From positions 62,001-126,000 of the forward strand of contig MU129036.1 in NCBI GenBank assembly GCA_014904985.1: 64,000 nt of DNA. The letters run 5' to 3'. A program made the translations under genes and the position numbers. The notes beneath the pieces are model-generated. The model did no database searches, was not told the origin of the DNA, and was given only the letters and a program-made list of their open reading frames with translations. Below are positions 24,440 to 35,238 of this stretch, piece by piece; positions within the stretch are counted from its first letter, which is position 1; every line of letters starts with the position of its first letter. Source of the DNA: Hydnum rufescens UP504. Taxonomy: Eukaryota; Basidiomycota; Agaricomycetes; Cantharellales; Hydnaceae.

Positions 24440-26499
24440 TCTATTCGACGCATGAAGACATGGATGCACAACCAACGGTGTTGTCAGTACGCCTGGACTA
24501 TTCATTTTCTCTAGGGGATGTGCTCACTCTAGACAGCGAATTTCTATCTGTTGGTACACTCACCCTCGGGGACGATTATCGAAACCGACCAGAGCGTTGT
24601 AGAGGGGTAAGGGGCTCCCGGTTAACCCCTTGTGAACAGGCGGAGTTCGAATGAGATGAAAATTTAATTTCGGCGACCGGGGAAGGAAGACTCATGTGGC
24701 TGCATCGTATAGGGAGTGGGTATTACGTAATAGGGGGAATATCTGCGACTTGGAGCCACCAGACGTCAAATCCTAGGTCGAGAGCCTGAATACTCAATCT
24801 CAAACTTGAGATTTCCATTCTTGCCCATTCCAGCAATTCTTTGTCAGAGAATGAACCCAAGGTTCACAAGTATGCCAGTGAACCGAATATTTTCCGTGAC
24901 ATCCCTAATAGACACCAGCCCCGCGGGCCGAGGGAGGAAAGCAATGTTGACTGTATTTGGGAGGATTCACTTCGTCACGAGTGCCGAAGTTACTATGGGC
25001 ACACAGTTAATAAAATTATAAAATTTGCCACACCGTATTGCATTTGCAGGAACAGCCAGAGTAGAATTTCTCCAAGCCCTCTTGCTCTGTCTCTTTGCTA
25101 GGGATCGTCCCCATGTTCAAGGTTGTGTGTGAAGTAAAATTTTTGGTGTGGATTTGTCGCGCTTTCTAGATTTTTGTTGTATGGGCTCGAGCGACATCGA
25201 AAGTGAGGGCCAACGGTGATAAATTAATTCGGATCCAGCTACTCTGGATTGGAAGTTTTTCCGCACATCAGCATCCCGACCGAAGGCAGCATCTCATATT
25301 GTTCTTCCCTTTGCGAGTCCCCTGTCTTCCGCTTCATGGTCCGTGTTCGACGGAGGAGTCAGAACATCGATGGGGAACGCAAGTCGATACATTATCACGC
25401 ACCACCTAACAATACCCGGTCACTTCGTATTTCAGCTTCCTCCGTCCGTTCTCTTGCGGTTGATACACCTGAAGATGATTACGCATTTTGGGATGCAAAG
25501 TTTGTGATGCTGTCCTGGGAAATTGTGGAGAATACCAATGCAACCAGGACACCAGAAATTTCCCTGTGCACTTACATGCATAGATTATACCGGATGAAGG
25601 AACTCTCGTCGATCAGGCATGCGCAAAAGATTCCAGCACAGACGTCTCTATTATTCTAATATATTAGTTCCACGGATGCACCCATGCAGGAAACCTCTGT
25701 ATAGCATATAGCCACCAGATATGTCAACAGGAGAGGGGAATGAATTACCAGAATAAAGAGCAGAGATCTCCAGGCAACGTGCATGAGGTTGGTATATCCT
25801 TGTAGATATATCAGCGTTCTCCCGCACCTGCTCAACCGATATGAATTGGTCCTTTTCGTTGGAGTCCGTAGCACTCATTGCTCTCCGGCTCCCAAATCCC
25901 ACCGAACTGGAATTAGGAATGGGATACATCATATGCGAGTTACGGTCTATCGAATCCTACGGCAGGGCCCTCCAACTCCCTCAGGTGCGAAGTGTCGCCG
26001 CCGCCAGCTGCAACAGCCGGGCCCCATAGGGTCCTCAATTCCTTGGACTGGGACCCAGACTCAAACTCGGGGACGACAAGTTGAGTACCAGCCAGAGTGG
26101 ATCAACTATTAGGAGCCTGACGACGCCATGTCAGTCGATTAGGACGGAAAATCGGCTGCTGCAAGAGAGTCGATCGGCGACCAGAAGGAGGATGGGGTAT
26201 ACATCCGACCCAAGCTGAACGCTCTGGTTTTGGTCTCAATCTAGCAAAGGAGGATCTCCTTGAACATGGCCCTCCTCCCTGGGAGTAAACTTCCCGGCGC
26301 ACATGAAGATGGTCCCAGGGAGTTCCACTACCAGATGGAGATCCTTATCCATGGCAAGTGCCAGTGACGCAGGGAAACAACTTGAATGGAGGCGATCAAG
26401 GTAAGCGCGGCATCCGCCTTCTTGTGGGAACATTCCTGTAGTCAATGTACGTCTTTCCCCTGATTGCGCTTCCGCTGATAGGATCACGATGAAAGTAAT
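24440..26499. other. Region between MFS copies 2 and 3, no gene supported
   Basis: About 2 kb. The left 220 bp is the duplicated MFS upstream flank. An open plus-strand frame at about 25249-25659 contains DYAFWDAKFVMLSWEIVE but matches nothing I know. A minus-strand frame at 26236-26487 is likewise unassigned. No RNA gene was seen. Confidence 0.35.
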
Positions 26500-26936
26500 G
26501 CATCACTCAGCTTTGCTCTTCCCCCCAGTTCCTGTATGGTCTTTTCGCCCGATGTCCATGAGAGCCTCAACAGTACGAGCGGTGGGCAAAGACACTTAAG
26601 ATAAACTCGCTCTTCGGGCGTCCCGTCTATAACTTCTGGTGAGTCCGATGAGTCTCTTATACTGCCCTCTTCCCAATGTTGTCGACGCATCACTTCTCAA
26701 CCTGACCACCGCCCCTGCTCCTTTCCTATTACGCGATCATTCAGTATCATGTATCCAGCAATGCCCGAGACCGCCCCATCTGGGAGACACGTCGAAACCC
26801 ATATGATTATTGGAACCTATTCTCAAGGAAGTATTTCCGGAGTAGACAAGAAGGCCAGACCTATTCTAGGGGCCGTACGTATGATGTGCAACAAGAATGA
26901 ACGAGATGTGTCCAAAATGTGGGTGTATGTATATTA
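26500..26936 (+). pseudogene. RasGAP C-terminal fragment (third copy)
   Basis: The stretch matches the serine/proline-rich tail of the RasGAP gene. The end reads MYPAMPETAPSGRHVET (26749), then a block ending KKARPILGAVRMMCNKNER, corresponding to KKARALLGALRMKRNKNEQ. It is the most diverged of the three copies and has lost the stop context. Nothing from the GAP domain is present. Confidence 0.7.
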
Positions 26937-27126
26937 GTCGCTGAAACCCTGGACGTGTATGCCCACCGTGGAAGACTCCTGTCCTCAAACTAGTAAACGG
27001 ACCCAGGGTGGAGTTCCAGCCGCTGAAGTGATCTAGCGCAGCTTTTGAGTTCAATATTTAGAATCGTCTTGAACTGGTTTTGGGTATCTGAAAGAGCCGA
27101 ATGGTAGCAGAGGTATTATGGGTCGG

Positions 27127-29340
27127 TCATTTATCTCCTTGCCGTCCTATAAGGTCCGTCAGGAGCGTAATGGAATAAAACATCCAAGCAGCCACAACGA
27201 GGGCTATTGAGATCTTGAACAAGATCTTTCCTCTTGTGATTTCTGTCTCCGTCACCACAAACTCCCCGTCTCCACGGAGTCCGGTAGGAATGGACGATGG
27301 GCGAGAGATGCGATCAGCGGGAGGGTTATGTGAGAGGGAAACATCCGTAGATGATCGATTGGGGACGCGACGAAGATGATAGTCGTGTTCGGGGTCCCTG
27401 TCTAGATCGTTTTCTTCCCTATCTCCACTTTCATGTGGAGGGGCCATGTCGCCCGAAAGGATTTGATAGCCGGTAGGGCCTCGTTTGCTGACGTCGAGCT
27501 TCCAAAGAAACATGAGGCACGCCAGCTGTAGGAAATTTAGGAATGCGAAGACAAACAGGAGGCGGTATATAGCACTTTGGTGGGATGGGTCGATTGTTGG
27601 TAGCTCCCGTGGAGAGGGTACCGGGGAAGAAGGGCCCAGGGGATGTTTTGAAGGAGGTTTGAATATCTTCTCATCTAAGATAATCCCTGCAAGGGTAAGT
27701 GATATTGTTGATCCAGCGGATTCGATCTATAGTGGGGCCATCAGATTGCCGACCACATTGACTGATGGAAACGAGCATACACTTTTATGGGCACCCAGCG
27801 CTGTGGGGACGTACACCGATGGCACGATCTGGGGGACCATGAGAACAAGGAGCACTACAAGGAAACACGTTAGCGCCGGGCCCACTGGCATTGAGGCGTC
27901 CGCACATACAGGGGCCGAATCCTAGTCCAGCTCCAAAGAAAAGAACACCTGGGAGTGCAGACTTCGTCCAAGTTGGAGGAAGAAGGAACCAGATATAAGA
28001 AGAGAGGGTCAACACAGAAGCTAGCATAGATAACTTGTACACAATGGCGTCCCGCCGGAATCGATCGGTAAGGAATCCACACTAACACCACACAACATCA
28101 GAGGTGTCACGGCCGGAAGAAAGATGCATACTCACAATTGGATACATCACTATGCCTCCAGCATGGAGTAATGACGCCGCCTCTCCTGCATCCGACTCGG
28201 AATAGCCATACCGGAGTTGAATAATATTTGCAGCCATATACATGAAGGGTCTCCAGATTATTCCACAGAGGACTGGAGAACGCAATTGTGTCAGTGAAGA
28301 CTTCACGAACGAACACACAAAAGACTACTAGCAATTCAGGATGAGATACAGCCAGAACACGTCACCAAGCTTGGCGATGTCACTCAGCATGACTCTTTTC
28401 TTAGCAGAGACGTGTTTCAAAGCCTCGCTCTCAGTGATGGGAGTGCTGGAAAATGGCATTTTTTGCAGCTCGTTGGCTTCGGGTTCGACACCTGAGCCAG
28501 AGGCCAGCCATCTCGAGCCACGGAGGTACAATATATTGATTGAAAAGGAGAGTATCGCAAGCATAGTCGCAACGAAGAAGGGCGCCAGGGGGCCATGATT
28601 CTGGGCTAATGGATAGCTCGTCAAAGCCGCGACAAACGAGGCACCCTTCCCGGCTACAAGCCCAAGTGCAAGGGATAGCCCTAACCCGTGGTTTGAGAAG
28701 AATCGCACAATTATAGTTTCCTGGCGGATATGAACGATCAGAAGAGTGTGCTGTATGGGAAAGAACGGGATTCCCACTTGTACAACAGACAATGGGGAGG
28801 CTCCCAATCCAAAGACAAAGAGTCCGGCGGCCATGGTCCCTATTGAGGACATGCGACGCCCCAGGAATAGTATGGATTGGCCAAGGAGGATCAACGAGGT
28901 CGCGATTAAACTCGACCACGCGGTTCCGAGAGTGGCGGCAAGAAGTCCAGCTACTAAAGGTGTCCATGTATTATTTACCTTTGACATTCGTCGAGACTAA
29001 GCCCCCAATGCATACAAAATGATATTATAGACTAACCGAATAGGATGCGAGGATAGCAGAGAATTCTACATTGTTTGAGTGAAGATCGCGAATGAGACTA
29101 CTCTTCAAGGGTCCAAGGAATTCGGAACCACTGTAAAAGGGAAGATTGCTCAAGTTGGAAATCGGAGGGCCGAGGTGTTGGAGATGAGACTCACAAATGG
29201 CTCCCGGTGCTCAGTGAGCAAATACAGAGGAGGGCGAGGCCACGGATAAGCCAGAGGCGCAGGACACCTTTACGGGATTTTCCAGGATTGCGATTATGCT
29301 GGTCTCTAAATATTTCAGTATATTCTGGGGTGCCTGTCAT
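27127..29340 (-). CDS. MFSD1-like major facilitator transporter, copy 3
   Basis: Third copy of the transporter family. Recognisable pieces: KGVLRLWLIRGLALLCICS, EFLGPLKSSLIRDLHSNN, VNNTWTPLVAGLLAATLGTA, SIGTMAAGLFVFGLGAS, ETIIVRFFSNHGLGLSLALG, AANIIQLRYGYSESDAGE, RFRRDAIVYKLSMLASVLT and the last helix WMFYSITLLTDLIGRQGDK. Introns align with copy 2. The N-terminus differs: where copies 1 and 2 start at MPGVL, this copy has about 65 extra bases, and the first in-frame methionine is MTGTPEYTEIF at 29340 (29409 is also open). It may be functional, but the start is uncertain. Confidence 0.75.
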
Positions 29341-30010
29341 TCTATGGGATACGATAAAAGGAAGACATGGATACACAGCCAACCGCCTTGTCAGCACATC
29401 ATTCATCACCTTTATGGGGTGCGCTCACTCTGGACGCCGAATTTCTATCTGTTGTTATATCTACCCTCTGGTACGACGATCGAGACCGACCACAGCGTTG
29501 TGGAGTGGCGGCCTTGAATAACCTCGCAAAGGTGGACAGGATCACGGGCCATGCCGATTGAATGAGAAACTAGCCTTTTTTGTCCGATGTGCTGTGCAAC
29601 GCAGTGTGTTGACATTTTCACTAAAACAAAGAAACTTGGACAGCTTAACCAGAGTTCGCACACATGGCCGGTTTTGGAGCCACGTCCTATAATGCATACA
29701 TGTTTTCTTATTTTGCCTTTGACGTAATACCTTGATTCTTTTCTATAAGCACCTTTTGTCCTAGGTAGGTTGTTTGAGGCTGGGAGGCTTGAGCGGTCTC
29801 GAAGACTCGAAGCGACCATGTGGTTTCGCAGGTACCCCAATAAGGCAATTGAGAATCATCACCACCGTAGATATGCCCAATCTCAGCTTTGCCTTCACGT
29901 CGCGCTTATCCACGTTCTAGAGATCGGGCATGAGTTGAGGATCATGAGGGTCGTGCCCGGTCAAACAGTATGAATACACATCAAGCCATACAGAAAAGGG
30001 ATCCGCCAAG
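29341..30010. other. Spacer upstream of MFS copy 3
   Basis: No gene supported. It includes duplicated flank sequence shared with 20985-21360 and 24440-24660 and holds the promoter of MFS copy 3. The secreted-protein gene ends on its right side. Confidence 0.45.
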
Positions 30011-30819
30011 TCACATGCCGGACCAAATCGACGAAAGGATGGATTTCGCAATGCGCTGCAAAGTCGAGACGTACTCGACCACTTTGAAACCGAAACTCAT
30101 CTCGATCCCTCGTGGGGTACGCTTCCACTTGAAGTCGATCTTCCCCACACAATCCCCAGATTCATAGGGATCTTCCAACCACCCTACCGAGCCTCGGTTC
30201 GACGTCACCGGGGTCCCAAACTCCACCGAGGCATACGGCAACTCTGGACAGTCGGATGGCAAAAAATACTCCACAAAACTGACTTGGGTCCCTGCAATAC
30301 CCTCCGTGCCAGCTGGTAGCGTGTATGAACCGATGTGGTATCGGCTCGGCGTAAGCGCATCCACAACCGTACCGTTCCACATCGTGCGTTGGGTATTTCG
30401 AATCTCGAGGACATAGTAGTCTGCGGACGGAGCCAAGAACTCCATGCCGTAGCCCACACCTGCACCACCGTCAGCGCCCTCGTGACAATTTCGGTCGACG
30501 GTGGTTGAGCCCTTGATGAAATTGGAGAAGATGGCACGAGTGTGGAAGAATGTCTCTCCGTCGCTGGTGGCATTCGCTCACGGCCGGAGACCAGTGTAGC
30601 CGATACCGGATCCCTTGAAACTGAATTGCCGGGCAAAGTAGTAGCCCTTTTTTGGGGGGGGGAAGGGGGGTGGGGCGTTGGCAATGGAGAGAAGGAATGC
30701 TATGTCCGTAAGGCCGGTGACGGGTACATTGGAAATGCTCCAAGGTACGCCGGCAGCTGCCTCGGAAAAATGGGGAGAAGTGATACCGCGACGGCAAAGA
30801 AGGGGGAAGAAGTCTTCAT
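30011..30819 (-). CDS. Secreted protein of unknown function (DUF3472-like?)
   Basis: The start at 30819 gives a hydrophobic leader MKTSSPFFAVAVSLLPIF. The mature part, after a one-base slip in a T run, reads AAAGVPWSISNVPVTGLTDI, GYYFARQFSFKGSGIGYTGL and later GMEFLAPSADYYVLEIRNTQ, HIGSYTLPAGTEGIAG and SVGWLEDPYESGDCVGKIDF. Conserved cysteines in DCPELPY and GDCVGKI suggest an extracellular disulfide. The layout resembles fungal secreted proteins with a DUF3472-type domain; that naming is from memory and weak. A second slip or intron lies near 30480-30560. A broken copy is at 21.7 kb in the other orientation. Confidence 0.55.
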
Positions 30820-31778
30820 GTGAAACATAGCTCGATGTTAAGTCGACCACAAGGCAAGTTACTCAGACTCTTGCATCGAGGGGGCTGAGCTGGCTCCTTA
30901 TGCATAGGAATGATTCGTGCTGGGCGTGGGGTTATGCCAAGACTGGTTTGAGATCCATATGAAATGCGAGAAAACATCAAATCTGTGTTTGAAAAACCCT
31001 AAGGTAGTCTAATCACTTGTGGTGAGAAGCCTCTCACCTCATTCATCCTTGTTGTTAACTCTGACGTTTAACTCCGATCATTCGCAAAACCCATCTGATG
31101 ACATGAAGTGAGGGGATTCCAATTATATTTCTTGCTGCACGCGCACGCCGCACAGAGGAATTCGCTCAAAAACCTCCTTCATGAAAACCAGCTTCGCATC
31201 ATCAGTTGGTTAGTCCAAGGACCACATGGACATTCAACATGGTAGTGAGCATCCGCAAACGCAATTCTGCTTTAAAGGGCCGGAAGCCAGACTTTGAAGA
31301 CTTCAGAACCGTCAAAGCAAAACTGATTTGTTTATGCCAAAAAGCTGACTTGTCAAGTTGCTGCCATACCAGCCACAAGAAACATGGTAATGGATTTCAC
31401 ACCCATGGCGAAATCCAGAGAGACCATACCCGAATCAAACCAGGTGTATCCCTCTGGTGCAGCGCTGTATGTTTTGAAGCCATTGTAGAGAACTCTGTGG
31501 CTGCTCCGACCTTGAGGAGCCCCAGCATTGATACTGTTGCTGCGACTCAACCTGGCGACTTCGTGTGAAGCGCACGTCACTGTCACGCGAGGTTCGGGAA
31601 GTCCCGAGGCCCCTCTGCAGTGCTCTGTGTAGCCAAGGTCGATGTCCCCCTCGGGAACGGAATATAACAATCAATCAATGCTCAACGCCAATATCTCCAA
31701 TTCTCAGTCTGCGGCCATAACCCTTTTTCGGCGACTGGTTCAGTGTCCCATTCCTCTTCTCTGCGAGAATTTGCGTTG
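30820..31778. other. Spacer upstream of ATG5, no gene supported
   Basis: About 960 bp. A minus-strand open frame at 31353-31670 contains DSGMVSLDFAMGVKSITMF, but no family is recognised and its antisense frame is open too. The promoter of ATG5 should lie at the right end. Confidence 0.35.
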
Positions 31779-32990
31779 ATGTCCAGAAAGGTATTCGATG
31801 GCACCGTGCCAATCGAGATCAAAATAGATCTGAAGGAGCTGCCAGCGAATAGCGACAGGAGCCTGGAATACTATTACGTGTGCACTCTTGCTTTACGACA
31901 TGAGTGTCAAGCTGAGCCACTGATTGTGGTGTTTTCGTAGATCCAAGCACCACGGATATCGTACCTACCCCTATTACTTCCCGACATAAAGCGGCACCTG
32001 GCCGAGATCGTTTTGGACGATACAGCAACAATCAAGGAAGAAGATTGGTGGTTTGAAGAGACTGGCGTCGGCAATGTAATAAAATGGTAGCAGAGGGTAT
32101 ACGCGGTCTCCTGTGCCCCATTCACTGACGTGTAGACGTAGGCACTGGCCCATAGGCTCCTTGTATGACAGCCATACAATTTCGGCGCGAGTGGCTGCCA
32201 CTGTAGCGTCGACCTATCTTAACGGTCCTGATTTTGATCCTACGCCTGCTGAACCGTTGCGCCTTACCCTGCATCTCGCCTCCCCACCAAACGACAAACT
32301 TTTCACTTCCCCCACTGCAGAGGCCTGCAAGCAAGCATTTATGGGACAAATCAAAGAAGCGGATTTCTTACGCTGGGGCAACACAAAGCGTGTAACAAGC
32401 TTACGAAAACAAGACCAAGATGGAATGTGGGAAGGTCTCCGCGACCGTGCGTGACTTTGCGCGCCGGATTCTACCCAAAAGCATACATTGATCTTATCTC
32501 CTGAATTTAGACAACTTCGAGGAGTTCTGGCGAATTGCTTCTAAAGTCCTTCCTGCACCTACCGTTCATCCAACATCTTCTCCCAGTCATCACGAGCCAC
32601 ATACGCGTTCTCAATCTACAGATCCGGGTAGCTCGCATGATAGTGCGTACACTGTACGGAGTGTACCAGTTCGAATACACCTTCCCGATGGCCCTGTATT
32701 GCAAGACATTGTCCAACCCCTGAGCGAAGATGGTAACCTATCCTGTGTTCCCTAAGCGAACTGGAATATGTTAACGTATCTCTTTCAAAGGCCGCCCGAC
32801 GACACTTCGTGATCTGATGCGCGCCCATGTGCCCCTCCTATTTCCTCCGCCACCATCAGCCCCTCTTGCGTATGCCATCATTCAGGGGGTCGTGACACCT
32901 GGGGACGCGGAAATCGCATGGTTGAACAGCACGCTTGCTGGTGTGGATGGGTTCTTATCTATTTTTGTGGGCCTGGGTATAACGAATTAA
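31779..32990 (+). CDS. ATG5: Autophagy protein 5
   Basis: Atg5 is conjugated to Atg12 and, with Atg16, drives Atg8 lipidation during autophagosome formation. The start at 31779 gives MSRKVFDGTVPIEIKIDLKE. Exons, joined over GT-AG introns: LPANSDRSLEYYY; then IQAPRISYLPLLLPDIKRHL and EEDWWFEETG; then WHWPIGSLYDSHTI, RLTLHLASPPNDKLF, AEACKQAFMGQIKEADFLRW and KRVTSLRKQDQDGMWEGLRD; then NFEEFWRIASKVLPAPT through VRSVPVRIHLPDGPVLQDIV; then RPTTLRDLMRAHVPLLFPPP and AYAIIQGVVTPGDAEIAWLN to the stop at 32988-32990. The Atg12-acceptor lysine should lie in the EACKQAFMGQIKEADFLRW segment. All four introns keep the frame, so the gene looks intact. Identification rests on the WHWPIG, KQAFMGQIKEADFLR and RKQDQDGMWEGLRD blocks. 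Confidence 0.88.
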
Positions 32991-33288
32991 CATAATACAC
33001 ACGAAAATCACTGTCTCCCCTGCCTTTTTGATCCGTCTTCGCTGATCCTTCTTTGACGTCTTCGCCTGGTTCCGGAAGCAATTCCACTAATAATCTTCAG
33101 TCACTTTCCCCCAATGCACGAGTTAAATTTGATAAGGTCATAAGATGAGAATTTCATAACTTTCATGGCCACCGTTCTAAGTCAGGCTCCTGGGTGGTAA
33201 GCATCGTAGCAGTCTTAAGGACCCTACTAACCTTGCTTTATTTGGTCGTAACCAGTGAGCGACGACGTCTCAAAAACAGTTCTGTCCA

Positions 33289-34836
33289 ATGGACTCCCGC
33301 CCAAGTACTTTTGCGACTGTTCAACAACAGCAAGGTCAGGGTGCCGCCTCCACCAACCTGTCTCTACTAAAACCCATGGCATAGACTGCACCTCAGGTTT
33401 CTACCACGAGGGCTGTATTATCCTTCGATTGCCTCTATCTTGTCTTCGAGGCTTGTGAAGCCCAAGTCAGTGAGATCCCGGACTTGGATCGTTCTTCAGA
33501 CGCCATCCGGGGCTATCTGTACGATCCATATGAGGTTGATCCGTACATTGCTCGGCGACAACTATCCGCATGCTCTCTTGTCTGCAGAGCCTGGACTCTC
33601 CCCGCCCAGTTGCGCATGTTGCATTCTGCAAAGCTCTACAGGTCGTCACAAGCACAGTCACTTCTTGGATTTTTATCCTCCGCGCGGATTCTAGGGAATG
33701 CTGTCCAAGTGCTCGAGCTCGGGAGGGATAATACGGAACGCAGAGATCATCGTGCGCTCTCTCGGTGGCACGTCTTCGAAATTCTGCGTCGCTGCCATCG
33801 TGTCCGCATCCTTTCCCTTCTCCAATGGCGACCGGACGATCAGAGTAATGCCTTTGATCCGCGTTCGCCATTCCTCCCTCCTATTACTCTCGACGTTCTT
33901 TCTCGTCACGATCCCTTTGAACGACTTACAACTCTTCGTCTCCACCAGTATATTGGCTCGCTGCAAAGTCTCGTCGATCTCTTAGTCCTCACACCTGCTC
34001 TGGAAACGTTTTCCTTTGAAGGGAACCTGACTGCAGTCGAGATAAACCCTGATCATCCCCCAGCTCCATTTCGTCTCCGTCGATTGTCCGTGGCCGGTTA
34101 TGGCGGCGGATTTCTTACGGGTTTCGGATGGATTTTAGGGGCTTCTTGGAACACGCTTAACCGGCTAGACCTCGGCCTCCTATCACGGCCGATTGATGAG
34201 GATCTCCTCGCCGGAATCCAGGCAAACGGATCCTCCATCCACTACCTCTCTATCACTCTCTGTCAGATCGACGTCGCTGCTATCATCAATTGCTGTCCAA
34301 ATCTCCGAGCACTCCGTATTGATGGAACTCACTCCCTCCCGCATGCCCCACATCACATGTACAGCCTGAGACAATGTCTTGCGGCGCTTTCCCGCAAACA
34401 CCTCCCAGCCCGCTCCCCGTTCCGACCCCACTACCCTTGCCATTGATTGGCCCTGCCCCGCCCCCAACTCGACACACCGAGCCCGCGATCCACCTGCGCA
34501 CATTAAACCTCGTCTTTATCGGGACGTTAAGCGGCAAACACCCCATCGGAAAATCGCCCTCAGCGCGAGAGATGGATGAATTCGTCCACGACTTGCAACA
34601 TCTCAGTGCACTATCCCAGCTCCAAGCGATCACTCTGGAATTCTGCACCGCAGTACTCCTATTCAGATGCGCCTCTCACCCAGTTTCGCATGATCGCAGA
34701 TGTTTGCACCAAGCGGAGAATATCTGTTCAGATGCCTGATTTGTATACTCTCGTTATGGGCCCCAAGGGGTGGGGTGCTGATCGATCAGATAGGCGCCAC
34801 CAGCGTCATGGGAGGCTATTCAGCATCCATGCTTAG
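33289..34836 (+). CDS. F-box-like / leucine-rich protein with internal stop and frameshifts
   Basis: Resembles the many Agaricomycete F-box-type proteins with degenerate leucine-rich repeats, usually substrate adaptors of SCF ubiquitin ligases. The start MDSRPSTFATVQQQQGQG at 33289 is followed by codon 32 = TAG (33382-33384), then an open frame with LSFDCLYLVFEACEAQVSE, QLSACSLVCRAWTLPAQLRM (F-box-like helix pair) and repeat-like units such as LFERLTTL-type strands, RLRRLSVAGYGG and LRALRIDGTHSLP. The frame slips near 34390; the continuation HLRTLNLVFIGTLSGKHPIG and then PLTQFRMIADVCTKRRISVQ is in two further frames. It is a pseudogene or carries sequence errors. Confidence 0.6.
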
Positions 34837-35238
34837 ATCTTAATGATTCTTATGTCTGGTTTTTTGTCGTCGTCTTCATTCTGGGAGAGTCTTCATGTAC
34901 GCCACGAGTTTCAAGTTGGTTTGGTTCCCCTCGCTTATATTTAGATTGCTCATTATCTTTATCGGATGGTGCTTCGATATTTGTTTGATTCATGTGCTGG
35001 AACCTCAATATGTACACTTCAATCAAACCCGCTGACTGTATGAGGCTGTAAGATATAAACGGGTGTGCAAGTCAAACAGAAAATAAAACTAGAGAATGCT
35101 AACAACAGGATGGGGTGATAAAAGTCCGGCGGGTACGAGTGAAGCAACTGTGAGGGGGAGACGGCAGGGTCTTGCTCACGTCGCTGTACGATGGAACGAT
35201 AGGTATCAGCGACGATACAGCATTACACAGGATTATCG
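34837..35238. other. Spacer between F-box-like gene and TPD3
   Basis: About 400 bp between convergent genes, presumably 3' flanks of both. No gene or repeat recognised. Confidence 0.4.

Noticed and set aside
25249..25659. 136-residue plus-strand frame between MFS copies 2 and 3
   Set aside because: No recognised family, no splice partners and similar-length frames open on the other strand; left unannotated as a gene.
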